A DNA stretch of 64,000 nt from Asterias amurensis. Its lineage: Eukaryota; Echinodermata; Asteroidea; Forcipulatida; Asteriidae. Position numbers and translations under genes: made by a program. Position 1 is the stretch's first letter. Each line of letters opens with the position of its first letter. The notes under the pieces were generated by a model that saw only the letters and a program-made list of their open reading frames with translations, was not told the DNA's origin and made no database searches. Below, in pieces: positions 23,023 through 35,300 of this stretch. The stretch is from contig NC_092661.1 of the NCBI RefSeq assembly GCF_032118995.1, positions 17,955,506 through 18,019,505 on the forward strand. Direction: 5' to 3'.

Positions 23023-23517
23023 AAGCATGGCAGTCGCCTCCATGAAGTATCAGGCCTTCCATTGTTAAAAGGTACTGGAGAATGATAAGGTTAATTTGTG
23101 GCACCTGCTATTTAGAAACTCTCTCAATACACAACTCTGAATATACACAAATCACTCCAGTAATTTCTGGTTTTTTTTAGTATTAATGTTTTTGTTCAGT
23201 GTTTTAATTGACTGTCACTGATTGCTATGTGTTGGTTATAAGCAATAGACAAGCAAATAAAACAAGCTAATATTAAATTAAATAGTTAACGTTTCTTTTC
23301 ATTGATTCATTCAGGAATTCTCTGCAATTAAACACATACAATTATACAAAACAGGCATTTTTTAACGAACAAACTTATAAAAACAATTGTAAAACCTTAA
23401 CAATAAGACAAAATAAAGCTGAAATTACCTACATACAGGTACTACATTTAGTTTAAAATGTTGCCCTGGTGAACAAAAAAGGGAATTATTTCCTTGGGAC
23501 TTTCAGCACTCTTTCTT

Positions 23518-23928
23518 TTAGTGTCGTGGCCGAAAGGTTAAGAGCACCAAATTCAAACTCTGGTGTTTTTGATCAGCAAAGTGTGGGTTCAAACCCCCAT
23601 CCGTGACACTTGTGTCCTTAAGCAAGACACTTAACCATTGCTTCGTCCTTCGGATGGGATGTAAGCTGTTGGTCCCATGTGTTGTGTAAATGCATGTAAA
23701 AGAACCCACTGTACTTTATTCAAAAAGAGAAGGGGTTCGCCCCGGTGTTCCTGGCTGGATTGGCAGCATATTGCGCCACAGCACCTTGTAAATCATTACA
23801 TTGTGCAAAGGATTATGTCTTATATATCAAACTTCGTCCCACTCCTTGCAGTAATAATACCTGGCGCTTTGTATCCTTTGGCAAAAGGCACGTTATAAAT
23901 ACGGTTATTACTATAATTATTACGGAAG
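23518..23928 (+). repeat. tRNA-derived SINE, family A, full length
   Basis: Head GTGTCGTGGCCGAAAGGTTA (Leu/Ser-like A box), CTCTGGTGTTTTTGATCAGC, B box GGGTTCAAACCCCC, CACTTGTGTCC, AAGCAAGACACTTAACC. It continues with GGGTTCGCCCCGGTGTTCC and ends in a TTATTACTATAATTATTA tail. The best full-length reference for the family here. Confidence 0.8.
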
Positions 23929-24479
23929 AATTCAATAAAGGTAAGGGGGCCCCTTAGAAAATTTGTTTTTCTAAAAAGAAAATTGACCCGCCCACCCTGA
24001 TTTTAAAACATATTGGCTGACTATTCAATATATCCTAAATACTGCAAGAAAAAAGTGTGATGCCTCAAATGCAACATATATTTTCAATCAATGATCTTGT
24101 GATGTCCCTAATATATGACACAGAAAATGTTGCTTAACATAATCAAGTTATCAGCTGTGAAATGTATACTGAAATGTTGTACTGGGTTCCCCTTTAATAG
24201 CTGGTGAGGAAATGAACTTGCTAAGCAGTTTATGCTTTATAAGTACTAAGAAAAGTTTTGGTCTTGCTGTCGTTTCTTGTTCTTATACTTGAGTCTGAGT
24301 GATATTCAAGTGTCCGATATCTATCGTGTTGGTATTTATTCAATATGTAACTTGCATTGGCTGCAAAGCTGGTGTATGTTTCTGTGTAATTTAACCAAAA
24401 ATTATCACTTAATTGTTCAAAGGTTCTTATTTATTTACATCCGGCAGTGCAAGTGCCCAAAACAGGAGTGTGAATAGAT

Positions 24480-24665
24480 AACGAGAAGAAATGATCAGTT
24501 TTAGATATGGGAGAAAACCCTAAATGGTAAAACCCACACGACTAGATAGGGATTGAAAACCAAATCCTAATGCAAGGGTCCAAGTCTGAAGTGCGATTCA
24601 AACCAGGGTCCACAAGGGTGAAAGGTAGGGAAAGCCAACCTGATGCCTAACCTTATGACAGAAAC
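24480..24665 (-). repeat. SINE fragment, family B2
   Basis: Minus-strand relative of 18285-18560, recognised by GGGAGAAAACCCT and GATTCAAACCAGGGTCC (reverse of a B box). Diverged and without a tail. Confidence 0.5.
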
Positions 24666-24859
24666 TGACAATTCTAAAAAGGCCACGAGACTTAGTAAAT
24701 CATACAGTGAAAAGCAATTCCAAAATCTACAGATTTGTATCAGAAATTGTGGAAATAAAAACTAGCTCAATGCAAACGAATTTCCTTGCAATCGTTAGAG
24801 CCAGTCTGTGTGAGGTGAGTGTGGCTTACAGTGGAACTACGTCACACTTACAAACAGCT

Positions 24860-25424
24860 GGGCCCAACTTCATCGAGGTGCTTTAAAAGCAAAAATATTG
24901 CTTAACAATATTCTGCTAAGCAGAAATTAGCAGGATACCAGTCACAACATTGTACATGCGACATGGTACTTTTGCTGGTACCCTTATTCTGGTAAAAATA
25001 ATTTAAAGACACTGGACACTATTGGTATTTGTCAAAGACCAGTCTTCTCACTTGCTGTATCTCAACATATGCATAAAATAGTGTAAAACCTGTGAAAATT
25101 TGAGCTCAATCAGTCATCGAAGTTGCGAGATAATAATGAAAGAAAAAACACCCTTGTCACATGAAGTTGTGTGCTTTCAGATGCTTGATTTTGAGACCTC
25201 AAAGTCTAAACCTGAGGTCTAGAAATCACATTCGTGGAAAATTGCTTCTTCCTCAAAAACTACTCCACTTCAGAGGGAGTCATTTCTCACACTGTTTTAT
25301 ACTACCAACCTCTCCACATTACTTGTTACCAAGTAAGGTTTTATGCTAATGATTATGTTGAGTAATTACCAATAGTGTCCACTGCCTTTAATGGTGCTTA
25401 CCCACTCATTGAAATTGGGCCTAG
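24860..25424. mobile_element. family D MITE carrying a nested TTAA MITE
   Basis: Left end CTGGGCCCAACTTCATCGAG and interior AGCAGGATACCAGTCACAAC run to 25002. The right end resumes after 25391 and closes with CATTGAAATTGGGCCT. The 381 bp between is a family C element plus duplicated TTAA. Removing it leaves a standard D copy of about 180 bp. Confidence 0.8.
25007..25387 (+). mobile_element. family C MITE nested in family D
   Basis: Flanked by TTAA at 25003-25006 and 25388-25391; ends AGACACTGGACACTATTGGT and its near-complement CCAATAGTGTCCACTGCCT. It has the family interior but no coding capacity. Confidence 0.85.
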
Positions 25425-25505
25425 GATAGAGACAGGTTAGTCCACTTCTTCCACTTCTTAATCAAAATTTGCACCTTGAAGAAAAACTATTTACATGTAG
25501 AGATG

Positions 25506-28500
25506 TCATGTTTGTGCATTGTTGACTGGGAAATCTATCCTTTCATATTGTTGAACTGTGATATCTAAATGTTCCGCAAGCTCAGTGGGATTGGAGTAAA
25601 GAGATGGTTCAACCTTCAGCTCTGGAATCCCTTTTTCCCTTGTGCTGAATTCACGTAGTATGTAACTCTCCCCAGCCTGCAAAGATAAATTATTTGAACT
25701 CAGTTTGTGGCAGATTTTGTTCTACACTTTCAGTTTCTTACCTTTTTTTTGTTGACTTAATATTAATAACAATATTAACACTTTACTTAGAGTGCAAATA
25801 TCTACGGATCACAGTATGTATTTGCCATCTCGGGGTTTATTGTCTTGTATTTTGTTTTGTACTGTTATGGCAAATAAAATAACAACAATAATAAATAATA
25901 AAAATAATCCAAGTAGCTAGGTCAAAGGGCTTTACAACATTATTATCCCTGTTTATCGGGCATGCTTTAAGACCAATTCTCACTACATTCTTAACTCCTT
26001 TGGGAGCATACAATCCCAAACTGCTTTTATCAGCCTCAGGGGACTGTTACCCAACAAAATACTACCTCAACCATCACAGTATCCCATTTATACACCTGCA
26101 GCCAATTTCACGAAACGCTAGGATTAATCCTATCTCGAGTTAGGACGAGAGACCCGTTCTAACTTAGGATGGGTTCAATGCGTCCTACGTCTTTGGATAC
26201 GGAACTTCACTCGTCCTAAGTCCTTAGATCAATCCTAAGTTAGGAAGAGTTTGGTGAAATCGACGGCTGGATTAATAGTAGCGTTTATTGTTTTTGGTCA
26301 ATGACACGAGTGTCATCACTGGGAATTGTACCCGCACACCAATAATTCAGCAACCAGGACTAGAGTCAAATGCGCAAGACTGATAGGCCATAACGCACCA
26401 CAAAAACAAACTGACGAACAGTGACTTCAGAAATTGATATGCAGCTAAGAAATACACTTCTCAGAAAACTAACCAAAATCTACAAGTAGCAATTACAAAT
26501 TTTTTATGTACAATAAATCATTCTCACCAAAAAGTTTTTAATTTCAAATCATAAGAAAGCTGGAAACAAAATGGTTTTACCTCATGAAAGATTCTTGTGT
26601 CGTTGATTCTTACAAGAACATCATCCACCCGTAGAAAGAATCTCAACAGAACGAAGAAACACGACTGCATGACTCGCTGTTGAACAACAATTCAAACAAT
26701 GAAAATAAGTAGCATACAAGGGAGGGGGTGGCAAGACCTTTGTCAAAATGTAAAGTTTGAATTAACCAAAGTTAAGTATTAGTAAAAAGCCAGAAGGGAA
26801 ACTGACTGTGTAAATTTGAAATAATTTTGGATTGAAGAAAGAAAAACAGCAAGACGGTGATTTGAACCAACGACCCCTGGATTAATTTGCGGTGCTCTAC
26901 AAATGAGTTATAGAGCCATTTATTGGCAATATCCTAATTTTGTCAATATCTTTGTTAGTGGGTTCCAGTCAGAAACAATACCACCTTTAACTGCTGTGCA
27001 GCCAGGGATCACAACCAAGTTTACATTACAAAACTGAGATTGGGATGCAACTTGTATTAAACTACAAGGGAAACTGACAAGGTACATTTAAAAGTCGGGG
27101 TTGAGCAGTTTCATAATTTCTGAAACTTTAAACAATACAAACTTCAATAAGGGTGAATCACAGCCTTATACAAGGCACCTTGAAGAGGCAATTTTTGCAG
27201 TGCCTCATAGAAAAAGGTTGATAAGTTTGTAGGCGCACTGCAGCACCTGCAGCATGAGCCTGATTGGGTTTGCAAAGCAGCAACCAGCAAGGATTCTTCT
27301 GAGTTTGTTTACGGCAATGATGGTATTTTTTGTGTGAAAAGTGACATTTGTTTTAGAGAATCTTACCATTTTAACAATAAGTGATGCACTCCCGTTATCT
27401 GCAAGCTCATCTTCAAACAGCGTCATCTCCTCATAAAAATGGATCTTTTCCCGTACCTTCAGCTTCTCCATGTCTATCTTTTGCTCCGATTGTGAAACCT
27501 GCATCATACATATGAAGAATAAAGAAAAATTAGATGATCCATGACAGAATTGTGTTAATGTGGCATTTGTAACAATTCCCCAAACTTTTTAAATCAAATT
27601 AAAATGCCTAAATTTTAGACTGAAGATATTTGCGACTCCATTTGATTCACCTTTATCAGTTACATGGTAATGTCTTAAAGCAGTAATAGAGCAGTTGGTT
27701 TGCCATGCAGAAACAGTAAGCTGAACAAGCTGCACAAGGCAAGTGCAAGCTCAAGTTAAAACAATCTTCATATAAAATATGAATAATGTGTTCCAGCTGA
27801 ATAGGCCAGCTATGTTCAGACTTGCAGGCCTAAAATTTTATCTTTGAGTAGGGTAAGGCCAATTTCATTTTGCAACGGGCACTGTCATTGAACAATCTTA
27901 AAGTCTATGAAACTTTTGAAGGGTCACCAAGGCGTAGAACAGGGGCAGCAGAGGCCAAGGTCTCACTGACCGGCATGTAATTCGGAGAGGTGGCCCGTGA
28001 GGGCCAGCGGCGCTCCGTCCCCCACGGGCGTTACACTAGTCGGACGGGTGGCTCGTGGGGGCCAGCGGCGCTCCGTCCCCCACGGGCGTCAAGTGAAGAC
28101 CCGGTCCGTTATTAGAGTACGGCCGAGGAGGGCTGCGGGGCTCTCGGCCGGATTTGTATTCAAGTCAGGATGATCATAGATAGCACTGCCTGATATTACT
28201 TAATTTCATTGCATATCCAACAGCGTAAGCGCCAATAAAATAATGATTTAAAAAAGATGATGCAGAAATGTGCAGTTTTTATATGTAGGAGGAAAACCAC
28301 AAACTAGGAAACCCTTGCTATTAGGGTGATGCTGGAAACCCAGTCCACTAGGAGCTGTGGTCTGAGGAGGTGAACAGCAGAGAAATAAACCACTGAGCCA
28401 TTCCCTAATCATCTCTCTAGAAATACAACTAAGTTTGAAAGAAGTCAAAGACAAGATAACACTGATCAGCATGATTTTGATACACGTAAAAGATTTAGAC

Positions 28501-30057
28501 GGCAAATTATAAATAAATAAACCCTTGATGAGACAGAGTTTAGTTTGATGAACAATACCTGAAGGTTTCCAAGTAGAGTTCCCTTGTAGTCTGTTGTATA
28601 CGTCCAATCAAAGGGCTTCACAACTTTGTTGATGAATTCACAATCACTCCTACAGATAAACAAATCAAAATGTAATGCTTAATTCGTGATAAATAAGAGC
28701 AGCGAACTCGAGCTCTGGTGCTTCTGTTAAGCAGAGTGTGGGTTCGAATCCCATGACACTTGTGTCCATGAGCACCACACTTAACTATAATTGCTTCTTT
28801 CCACCCAGGGGTAAATGGGTACCTGTGAGGGCAGAGATGGTTCTTGTGATTGGTTTAGCAGAGTAGCGCATATATTGCGCACAGGCTGTGTACTCTCCAG
28901 GGAGCTGAGATGGTTTAAGGAATGATTTAAGGCCCAATGACCAGGGGTAATAATGTCGAAAGCGCTTTGAGAAACCCCTCGGTCGTGAAAAGCGCTGTCT
29001 AAAAACGGGTTATTATTATTATTATTGTTATAAAACTTTACCTTAACTTTTCAAGCAACAAAAGCAACTCTTTAATCATTTGAAACTGGTTCAAGATTCT
29101 ACTTTGGTTTCTTTCACCTAACCCTAGCCTATTCTACACATCCCCTCATCCATCACCCCCCTCCCCCTTTAAACATAAAAGCCATATTTTTGTTTCACCA
29201 CTGTACCTTGCCTCTTGCCACTTCTGTGCTGCAGCAACCTTGATGGGGTCATTGTGAGCATCAACTTGTTTCATGGAGTCAAATGCATTGAACTCGATAC
29301 CAAACCCTTGAGAATTCTCAATCTTTAGCACATTGTCTCCAAACACCATCTCAGGTAGTTGGGGCAGTTCCAGCTCCTGATGGTACCTGAAAAGCAGAAA
29401 ACAATCAAGGAAATTCAAAATATTTAATTAACTCCATAAGTAACCTGACTTCCAATGCTTCATTCCAGGTGCAGGCCTTGTACTTGGTGATGGTGTCAGC
29501 GCAATAAACCTGTGATCGCATGTGTGCCAGGCAATCTTAAGCTATAGTTGGGCCATCTGCAACATATTGAATGGACCATGGCCTAACTTTTGTTGGAGTC
29601 ATTCTACATTTGCTGCAGAACAGCTTTTTCACGAGTCCATATCTAATGATGTGTAATACACAACACCCAGAAGATCTGCCTCCAATCTGAAGGACAAAGC
29701 ATTAAAGCTGAAGTGTCTTGTATAAAACACAAGTGTCAAGACCAGGACTCGAACCCACACTCTGCTGATCAGAACATTAGAGCGCAAATCTGGTGTGCTA
29801 CACCACTCAGCCACGACACGCTCCAAACTTCCAGTAATAAACAACTTTTTTGACTATCAAATTAAAATACTTTCGTGGAATTGATCTGAATCATACACAT
29901 AACCAGAGTAATGTCACAGTCCCAGAATTAGTGTTAACAATTACCTCTCAAGCTGATCAGACTTCAGAATGTGCCCCTTAACTGATGTGATCGTCCATGG
30001 ACCAAAATTAAAAGTCTCTGTTTTAGGAGATCGCAATGATGCAGCAACCCCGGACAT
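25506..30057 (-). CDS. TIPRL: TIP41-like protein (TOR signalling regulator)
   Basis: TIPRL binds catalytic subunits of PP2A-type phosphatases (PP2A, PP4, PP6) and acts in TOR and DNA-damage signalling in cytosol and nucleus. Six exons (29945-30057, 29207-29386, 28559-28649, 27367-27498, 26581-26676, 25506-25676) join in frame to 260 residues; human is 272. Matches run the whole length: [107 protein letters not shown]. The ATG follows AAGCAAA. A cag acceptor about 26 nt upstream implies a non-coding first exon. Introns carry at least five SINEs. It is divergent with HECTD2. Confidence 0.95.
26103..26270. mobile_element. palindromic MITE, family E
   Basis: Left arm TTTCACGAAACGCTAGGATT, right arm GTTAGGAAGAGTTTGGTGAA, complementary along most of their length. 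In TIPRL intron 5. Confidence 0.7.
26815..26945 (-). repeat. tRNA-derived SINE fragment
   Basis: Read on the minus strand it gives GGCTCTATAACTCATTTGTA (A-box region) and TCGTTGGTTCAAATCACCG (B box). In TIPRL intron 4. A functional tRNA is excluded by the missing acceptor stem. Confidence 0.45.
27955..28165. repeat. GC-rich tandem hairpin cluster in TIPRL intron 3
   Basis: A block over 65% GC lies in an AT-rich intron. Two near-identical units of about 60 bp each fold as CCCGTG...CACGGG with an AGCGGCGCTCCGT loop. They are followed by a third hairpin, CGGCCGAG...CTCGGCCG. There is no ORF, no A or B box and no terminal repeats. The origin is unknown; it could be a fragment of a structured RNA repeat. 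Confidence 0.55.
28255..28420 (-). repeat. SINE fragment, family B2
   Basis: Minus-strand relative of 18285-18560: TAGGAGGAAAACCACAAACT, CTGGAAACCCAGTCCACTAG. In TIPRL intron 3. Confidence 0.45.
28695..29035 (+). repeat. tRNA-derived SINE, family A, long copy
   Basis: Keeps CTCTGGTGCTTCTGTTAAGC, GTGTGGGTTCGAATCCCATG and CACTTGTGTCC. The 3' body reads GGGAGCTGAGATGGTTTAAG and GCGCTTTGAGAAACCCCTCG. It ends in TTATTATTATTATTATTG. In TIPRL intron 2, antisense to the gene. Confidence 0.75.
29635..29828 (-). repeat. tRNA-derived SINE, family A, short copy
   Basis: Minus-strand head with GTGTCGTGGCTGAGTGGTGT, GTGTGGGTTCGAGTCCTGG and CTTGACACTTGTG. In TIPRL intron 1; head and B box are close to intact. 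Confidence 0.7.
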
Positions 30058-30878
30058 TTTGCTTCAGAAGGACGTTTCAGATCTGCACAATATAAAAAGA
30101 AACCGTTATAGCTGATGAGAGAATAACACGAATCAGGAAATATTCATGAGTTTAAAGTTCAGGATAGAGATCTGATAAAGAAAGTGCAATATATCAATGA
30201 TTGAAAAGTAATTATCATCTTGTGTATAATTATTAACAGGTTTGTCATCACTGTAGCTGTTTTCTTCAACTAAAAACTCCCTCCTGGGAATGTGTTTCAT
30301 TATTTTGTTGTAAAAGAACGTGGTTTTACTATGTCAGGCCTTGAATTACTTGAGTGCCACAGAAGCCATTGCCTCTATTGCCCCTGGTCTTGGCCTTGGT
30401 GCCCCATCAAATGTTTCCAATAGACTAAGGTTGTCCACTGGAAGTGCCCTTTGCAAACTAAAACTGACCTTGCCCTCTGAAAGATGAAATTGCAGGCCTG
30501 CTGTGTAAGCCAACACTAACACCATGTAGGTTAATCTCTCTTTTGAGCAATTGTGGTTCCAAAAAGAACCTGTCAATCACGAGAAAATTGCTGGATTTCA
30601 ACTGGGCTTGTGGCTTTCATAAAACTACCTTGCAACAGCTAACAACATTTCGCACTAGTTCTAAAAATAGAAGCCAATTAAGTACTCGGATCTCAGACAA
30701 CGTGTAAATACCACTGTTGCGCGTGTCGTGCAAATTGTATGTTAACTCGCGACTGACTACACTACTACCTAGTGCAGTTTTGCGCGTCGATGGTGCAGTG
30801 ATCGTGTAGGTGGTGGGTTATTTTTGTCTGACAGTGACAGCGGGTGCTGTCATTAGTGCAAGGTTATTGGATAATATT

Positions 30879-30992
30879 CCTTATGGCGCCACCACTTTTT
30901 CAATCATTTTACTAAAAGGGACATCTCATTGAGGTAAATTAGATACTATATTATTATTTCATATAAAAATGAAAAAGTGGTGGTGCCATACG
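30879..30992. mobile_element. MITE family G
   Basis: Inverted ends TATGGCGCCACCACTTTTTC, interior CATCTCATTGAGGTAAA; same layout as 14277-14378. Confidence 0.7.
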
Positions 30993-32060
30993 GAAACTTT
31001 TCCCATAATTTATTGTTTTAACCTTTTAACTATGCGTTGAGTCACTAACAGAGCCAGCAAACTGCTACAAATGATCATGATAACTTTAACTTAATGATAA
31101 TGATAATGATAACTTAAATGTTAGGGGCCTAACTGGCCTAATGGTAACTTTAAACTTCCTAAGACCTAACTAATTGCTTGTATAATAAAAATGGAATTAC
31201 ATTACAACAAAGTAAACAAAAACAGGGGCACTGTTATTTATTTTAAATAAAAGTTTCCATATATCACAATTCATGGATTAAAGGATATTCGATGTGTACT
31301 GCACCTTTAGAGAAAAACAAATGTTAACAAAGGTATCGGTGAGTCCAAATCATCAGAGAATACACGATATGGAAAGAGAAGCAGACTCAAGAAGCAGACG
31401 AGAAGATTCCACCATTGACTTGCCAAATCCACAGTTAGTTCAGTATTCGATAATGGATTTTTTCAACCTCGTTGCACGAAAAGCCTACTGATACTCGATC
31501 GTCCCCGTCTTCTTTAACACATACCCTTCTGTAAGGGGGGGATACTTGGTAAGAACACATGAAAACGATCTCGCATTCTCAATTGGAGATAAACCAGCCT
31601 GATTGAGAATAAAAGAATGTTTTCGATCATGCTGTGTTACGTCAAGTTCAAAATGCTCACGTAGTTTCATCACCTATTTTTGCTGTTTTGCGTGAGTTTT
31701 TGTCATATTTTGTAAAAGACAGATTCGTGATGTACCTTTAAACAGGTATGTAACTTTCATAGATCATTATAGACTCACGATCTGTGATAAATAATTAAAA
31801 ACATTTATTTATTATTACGAACGTGGACACAAATGAAAACCGACAAAACACTGAACATGCTGAAGTCTTGAAGAAAAGTTAAATAACATTGTTATTAGCA
31901 ATAACCAAATATAATAAATTAATATCAATATTAATAAATATTAGTAACTCGTTGGCTAATACTATGGATTCATAAATGGTCCATTTCACAATATATTGTT
32001 ATTGTTTTTCCAAATAAATAAGTTGATACAATTAATAACTCTCTAGCTAAATATTGATTA

Positions 32061-32139
32061 GTTGCGATAACGTAACCCTCCTGATCCTCCCGACGGCCGG
32101 CCGTCGGGAGGAGGGTTACGTTATCTTATCGCAACTAGG
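32061..32139. repeat. 79-bp palindrome upstream of HECTD2
   Basis: Arms TAGTTGCGATAACGTAACCC and its complement enclose a perfect 26-bp palindrome centred on GGCCGGCC (32088-32113). The arm motif GATAACGTAACCCTCCTCC recurs at 15195-15213, beside the foldback element in BMT2 intron 1. Either a very compact MITE or a regulatory palindrome. Confidence 0.7.
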
Positions 32140-32344
32140 AGTATTAGAGTAGTCTAGTACTCCTTACTCCTGTGAAGTGTAGTCATGGAGTTGTTGTGCA
32201 ATTGTCGAGTTGACGCTAAACAATAATGGACGGCTCAAAAAGCAGAGTTGTTATAATTTGTTTTGTTTTCTTTTTCTTTTATAGACAGCATTGATGCAGG
32301 TATGCGCCACACACTGCAGGAGCTCTGAAATTTAAAAGATCAAA

Positions 32345-35300
32345 ATGAGCAACGCTTCAAGTTCGCGACATATTCTTTCCCCTGATGTGCCAGACTTTCA
32401 TGGGAAGAGGGCGTCCTTGCCGTACGCTCCGAACCAAACAGAGTTGAGACGACTCAGATTGAACAGGTAATCCTACCTAAGAGTAGACATGGTGCTCGAT
32501 ATGGAGCTGTTGATCGATTAGTAAAAAAAATTGTGAGATAACATGGTTTTTGAGAAAGAAGTAATTTCTCAATAAAATACGGTAAATGAATCTGAGAAAA
32601 TTTCAGGCCTGAAGCGATTCTAAGGCATCTGGAAGCAAACAAATTTGTGCAAAAGGGTGTTTTTTTAATACATTGTTTTCTTGCAACTTCCATGACCAAT
32701 TGAGTCAAAAATGAGTGATACACCAATTGCGAATACTGGTCTTTGACAATTACTAAATTTGTCCAGTGCCTTTAAGCAGATACTTTCCAAATCGTTATGT
32801 GTATTTATAAATTATAATCTTCCATTGCATACTTGTTTATACAGGCAAATATCTACGAGTCACCCCAAACTTCCCAGCAGCGGCAGTAATTCAGTGGATA
32901 ATCTTTTACCAGCAGAACAGTCCAGATCCAACAGCATTATCCGCTTGTCTGACATTAAACGGTAAATTTACTGTTACGAAAGGCCTCTGTAATTTCTCTT
33001 TTTTTCCACCAAACTCAACTATCTTTCCAAAGGTCATTTTGCTTCTATCTTAATTGAGCATTTAAAAGCTAGATGACAGTAGACCTACATTTTAAAAACT
33101 GAACACACATGATTGGTTTTCACTTCCAAAGCAAACTGTCAGCTTCCATCAGGTATATAAGGGCAGATTGCAAATTATCAGCTTATTAGATAATGTCCTG
33201 TTTTTCTACCGTTTAAGTGCCCAGGAAAGAGAGAAAAATGCACAACATGTTTTGAGATAAGATGTTTATATATTTATTTTTTTGCAACAAAAAGAGTTGC
33301 TATTCTGCAAGGGCTCTGCAGACAACTAGTCCAATAAGAAGGAAAACATTCTCATTTCATTTTCTATTTTAGGAGGACAGTATGCAATATGTAATATGAG
33401 GAAGCATCTCAAAGTTGTTTTACAACAATGATTATTGATCAAGAAAAAACAAGCAAGACTAAAGACCTGCTTGAACGAAAATGTCAAGTCGTGAACTTTG
33501 CTGAATTTCATTTAAAATGTTTTCAATGAATAAGGAAATCGAGTCATATGATTATAAATAGATTTTAATTGTGTAAGAAAACAATCATTTTGAATACCCT
33601 TATCCAGCGCTTTTCTTAGAGATTTGCGAAAAGCTCTGTTACGTAATCACTCTCAAAACGTCATAGTTGGGAGCTCCAATTTGTAAAGCGTGGAGGTATA
33701 ACAAAGCAAACTCCAACAAATGACGTCAAAGCAGAAATGTTTTTAGTTTTTCAAAACTTTTAGGTTAGGGCCTGATTTTTTAATCGATAATTTCAAAATT
33801 TTTTGAAGTGTACACATATCAAAATTACATTAAATCGGTGAACAAGTGCATTATAAACAAGTTAAAATACCATTTCCGTTAAAAACATTCCGCTCAAGTA
33901 GCTGTTTAAAAATGCTTTTTCAAAGCATATTGATAATGAATCAGCAAAAAATAGTTTGTCAGTACGCCTCAGTGTATCAGCCTTAGGATTATCAGATATG
34001 ATATTTGAAAAAAATGGTTTTATATCAATAGGAACCTGAGTGCCAGTAACCTAGCAGCATTATCAGACAGTAACTTGTCCATTAAGAAAGCACTACCTCT
34101 ACGAAGCTATGATACGCCTAACACCTTTGGCTCAACGGCCAAACGCCTCTATGTTCAGCTGGTCAAACAGTATTACTATCAGCTGACTGAAGGATGTGGA
34201 AACGAGGACTGCCAAAACAAGTTTTGCCGTTCATGTAAAGGTACATCAAATCCAAAGAAACTTTGTTTAAGTTCTTGCAAATTCTAAGAGCAACTTTGGG
34301 CGCAGATGTTTCGTCAATTTGCAATTTAAAGACACTGGACACTTGGTAATTTTCAAAGACCAGTCATCTCACTTGGTGTATCTCAACATATGCATAAAAT
34401 AACAAACCTGTGAAAATTTGAGCTCAGTTTGTCGTCAAGGTGGCGAGATAATAATGAAAGAAAAAAACACCCTTGCCACACAAAGTTGTGTGCTTTTAGA
34501 TGGTTGATTTCGAGACCTCAAATTCTAAATCTGAGCTCTCAAAATCAAATTTGTGGAAAATTACTTCTTTCTCGAAAACTATGCTACTTCAGAGGGAGCC
34601 GTTTCTCACAATGTTTTATACTATCCACCTCTCTCCATTACTCGTCACCAAGTAAGGTTTTATGCTAATAATTATTTTGAGTAATTACCAATAGTGTCCA
34701 CTACCTTTTAGTCACGCATACGTGGTCTTTTATTTTTTTCACTCAAACATGTTTAGTCAACTAAATAGGCTGAACATGATGTATTTTGTCATGCAGATGA
34801 TCACCTATTACAATCACAAGGCCGGATGGCCACTTCAAGGTGAGGGCTACCTTTAACTGATTTGGGCTATCCACCCAAATCAACTGCCACCAGAGGCACA
34901 TTGCAACTACTACTGGGGCTGAAACGGGTTGCCCCCTCACACAGTCCAGCATTGAGTAACGTGCGTTCCATGTTAATTGGTCGAATTGTGGTTGACTATG
35001 GTCCATGATTGAACTTGCTCTTTGTTAATCACGAAAAGAGTAACTCTAGAACATATTCTTTGTTTCTTTTTTGTTTCAGACAGCAAGAAAGATATTCGGG
35101 ATAAAGCTGCCATTTTCAGTATTCAAATGGCATCAAGCCACAAGTATGTATTGTTATTTGATACATTGTAATGTAGAGTGTAGCTTTTTATTGTTCACTA
35201 CAAAATCTCTACCCAAAGTATTGATTATGAATATGATTGTTATTCCTATATGATTGTTATTGTTTTATCACTCTTGCAGACTTCCCTTATGTAGACCCGA

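Larger units (their letters stand above)
19283..25505. other. gene-free spacer between zeste-like gene and TIPRL
   Basis: Both flanking genes end here, so 3' UTRs lie at each side. The rest is repeats listed separately plus AT-rich unique DNA. No ORF in the interval resembles a protein or shows splice-consistent continuation. Confidence 0.6.
30058..32344. promoter_or_regulatory. TIPRL / HECTD2 divergent intergenic region
   Basis: 2.3 kb between opposite start codons. It contains the TIPRL 5' UTR acceptor (about 30083), a family G MITE and a GC-rich 79-bp palindrome 206 bp upstream of the HECTD2 start codon. A CpG-bearing stretch is near 30710-30800. No TATA-type core promoter can be assigned with confidence. 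Confidence 0.5.

Noticed and set aside
23518-23620. tRNA-Leu/Ser-like A and B boxes considered as a tRNA gene
   Set aside because: No closing acceptor stem or anticodon arm; the sequence continues as a dispersed SINE with several copies in the window.
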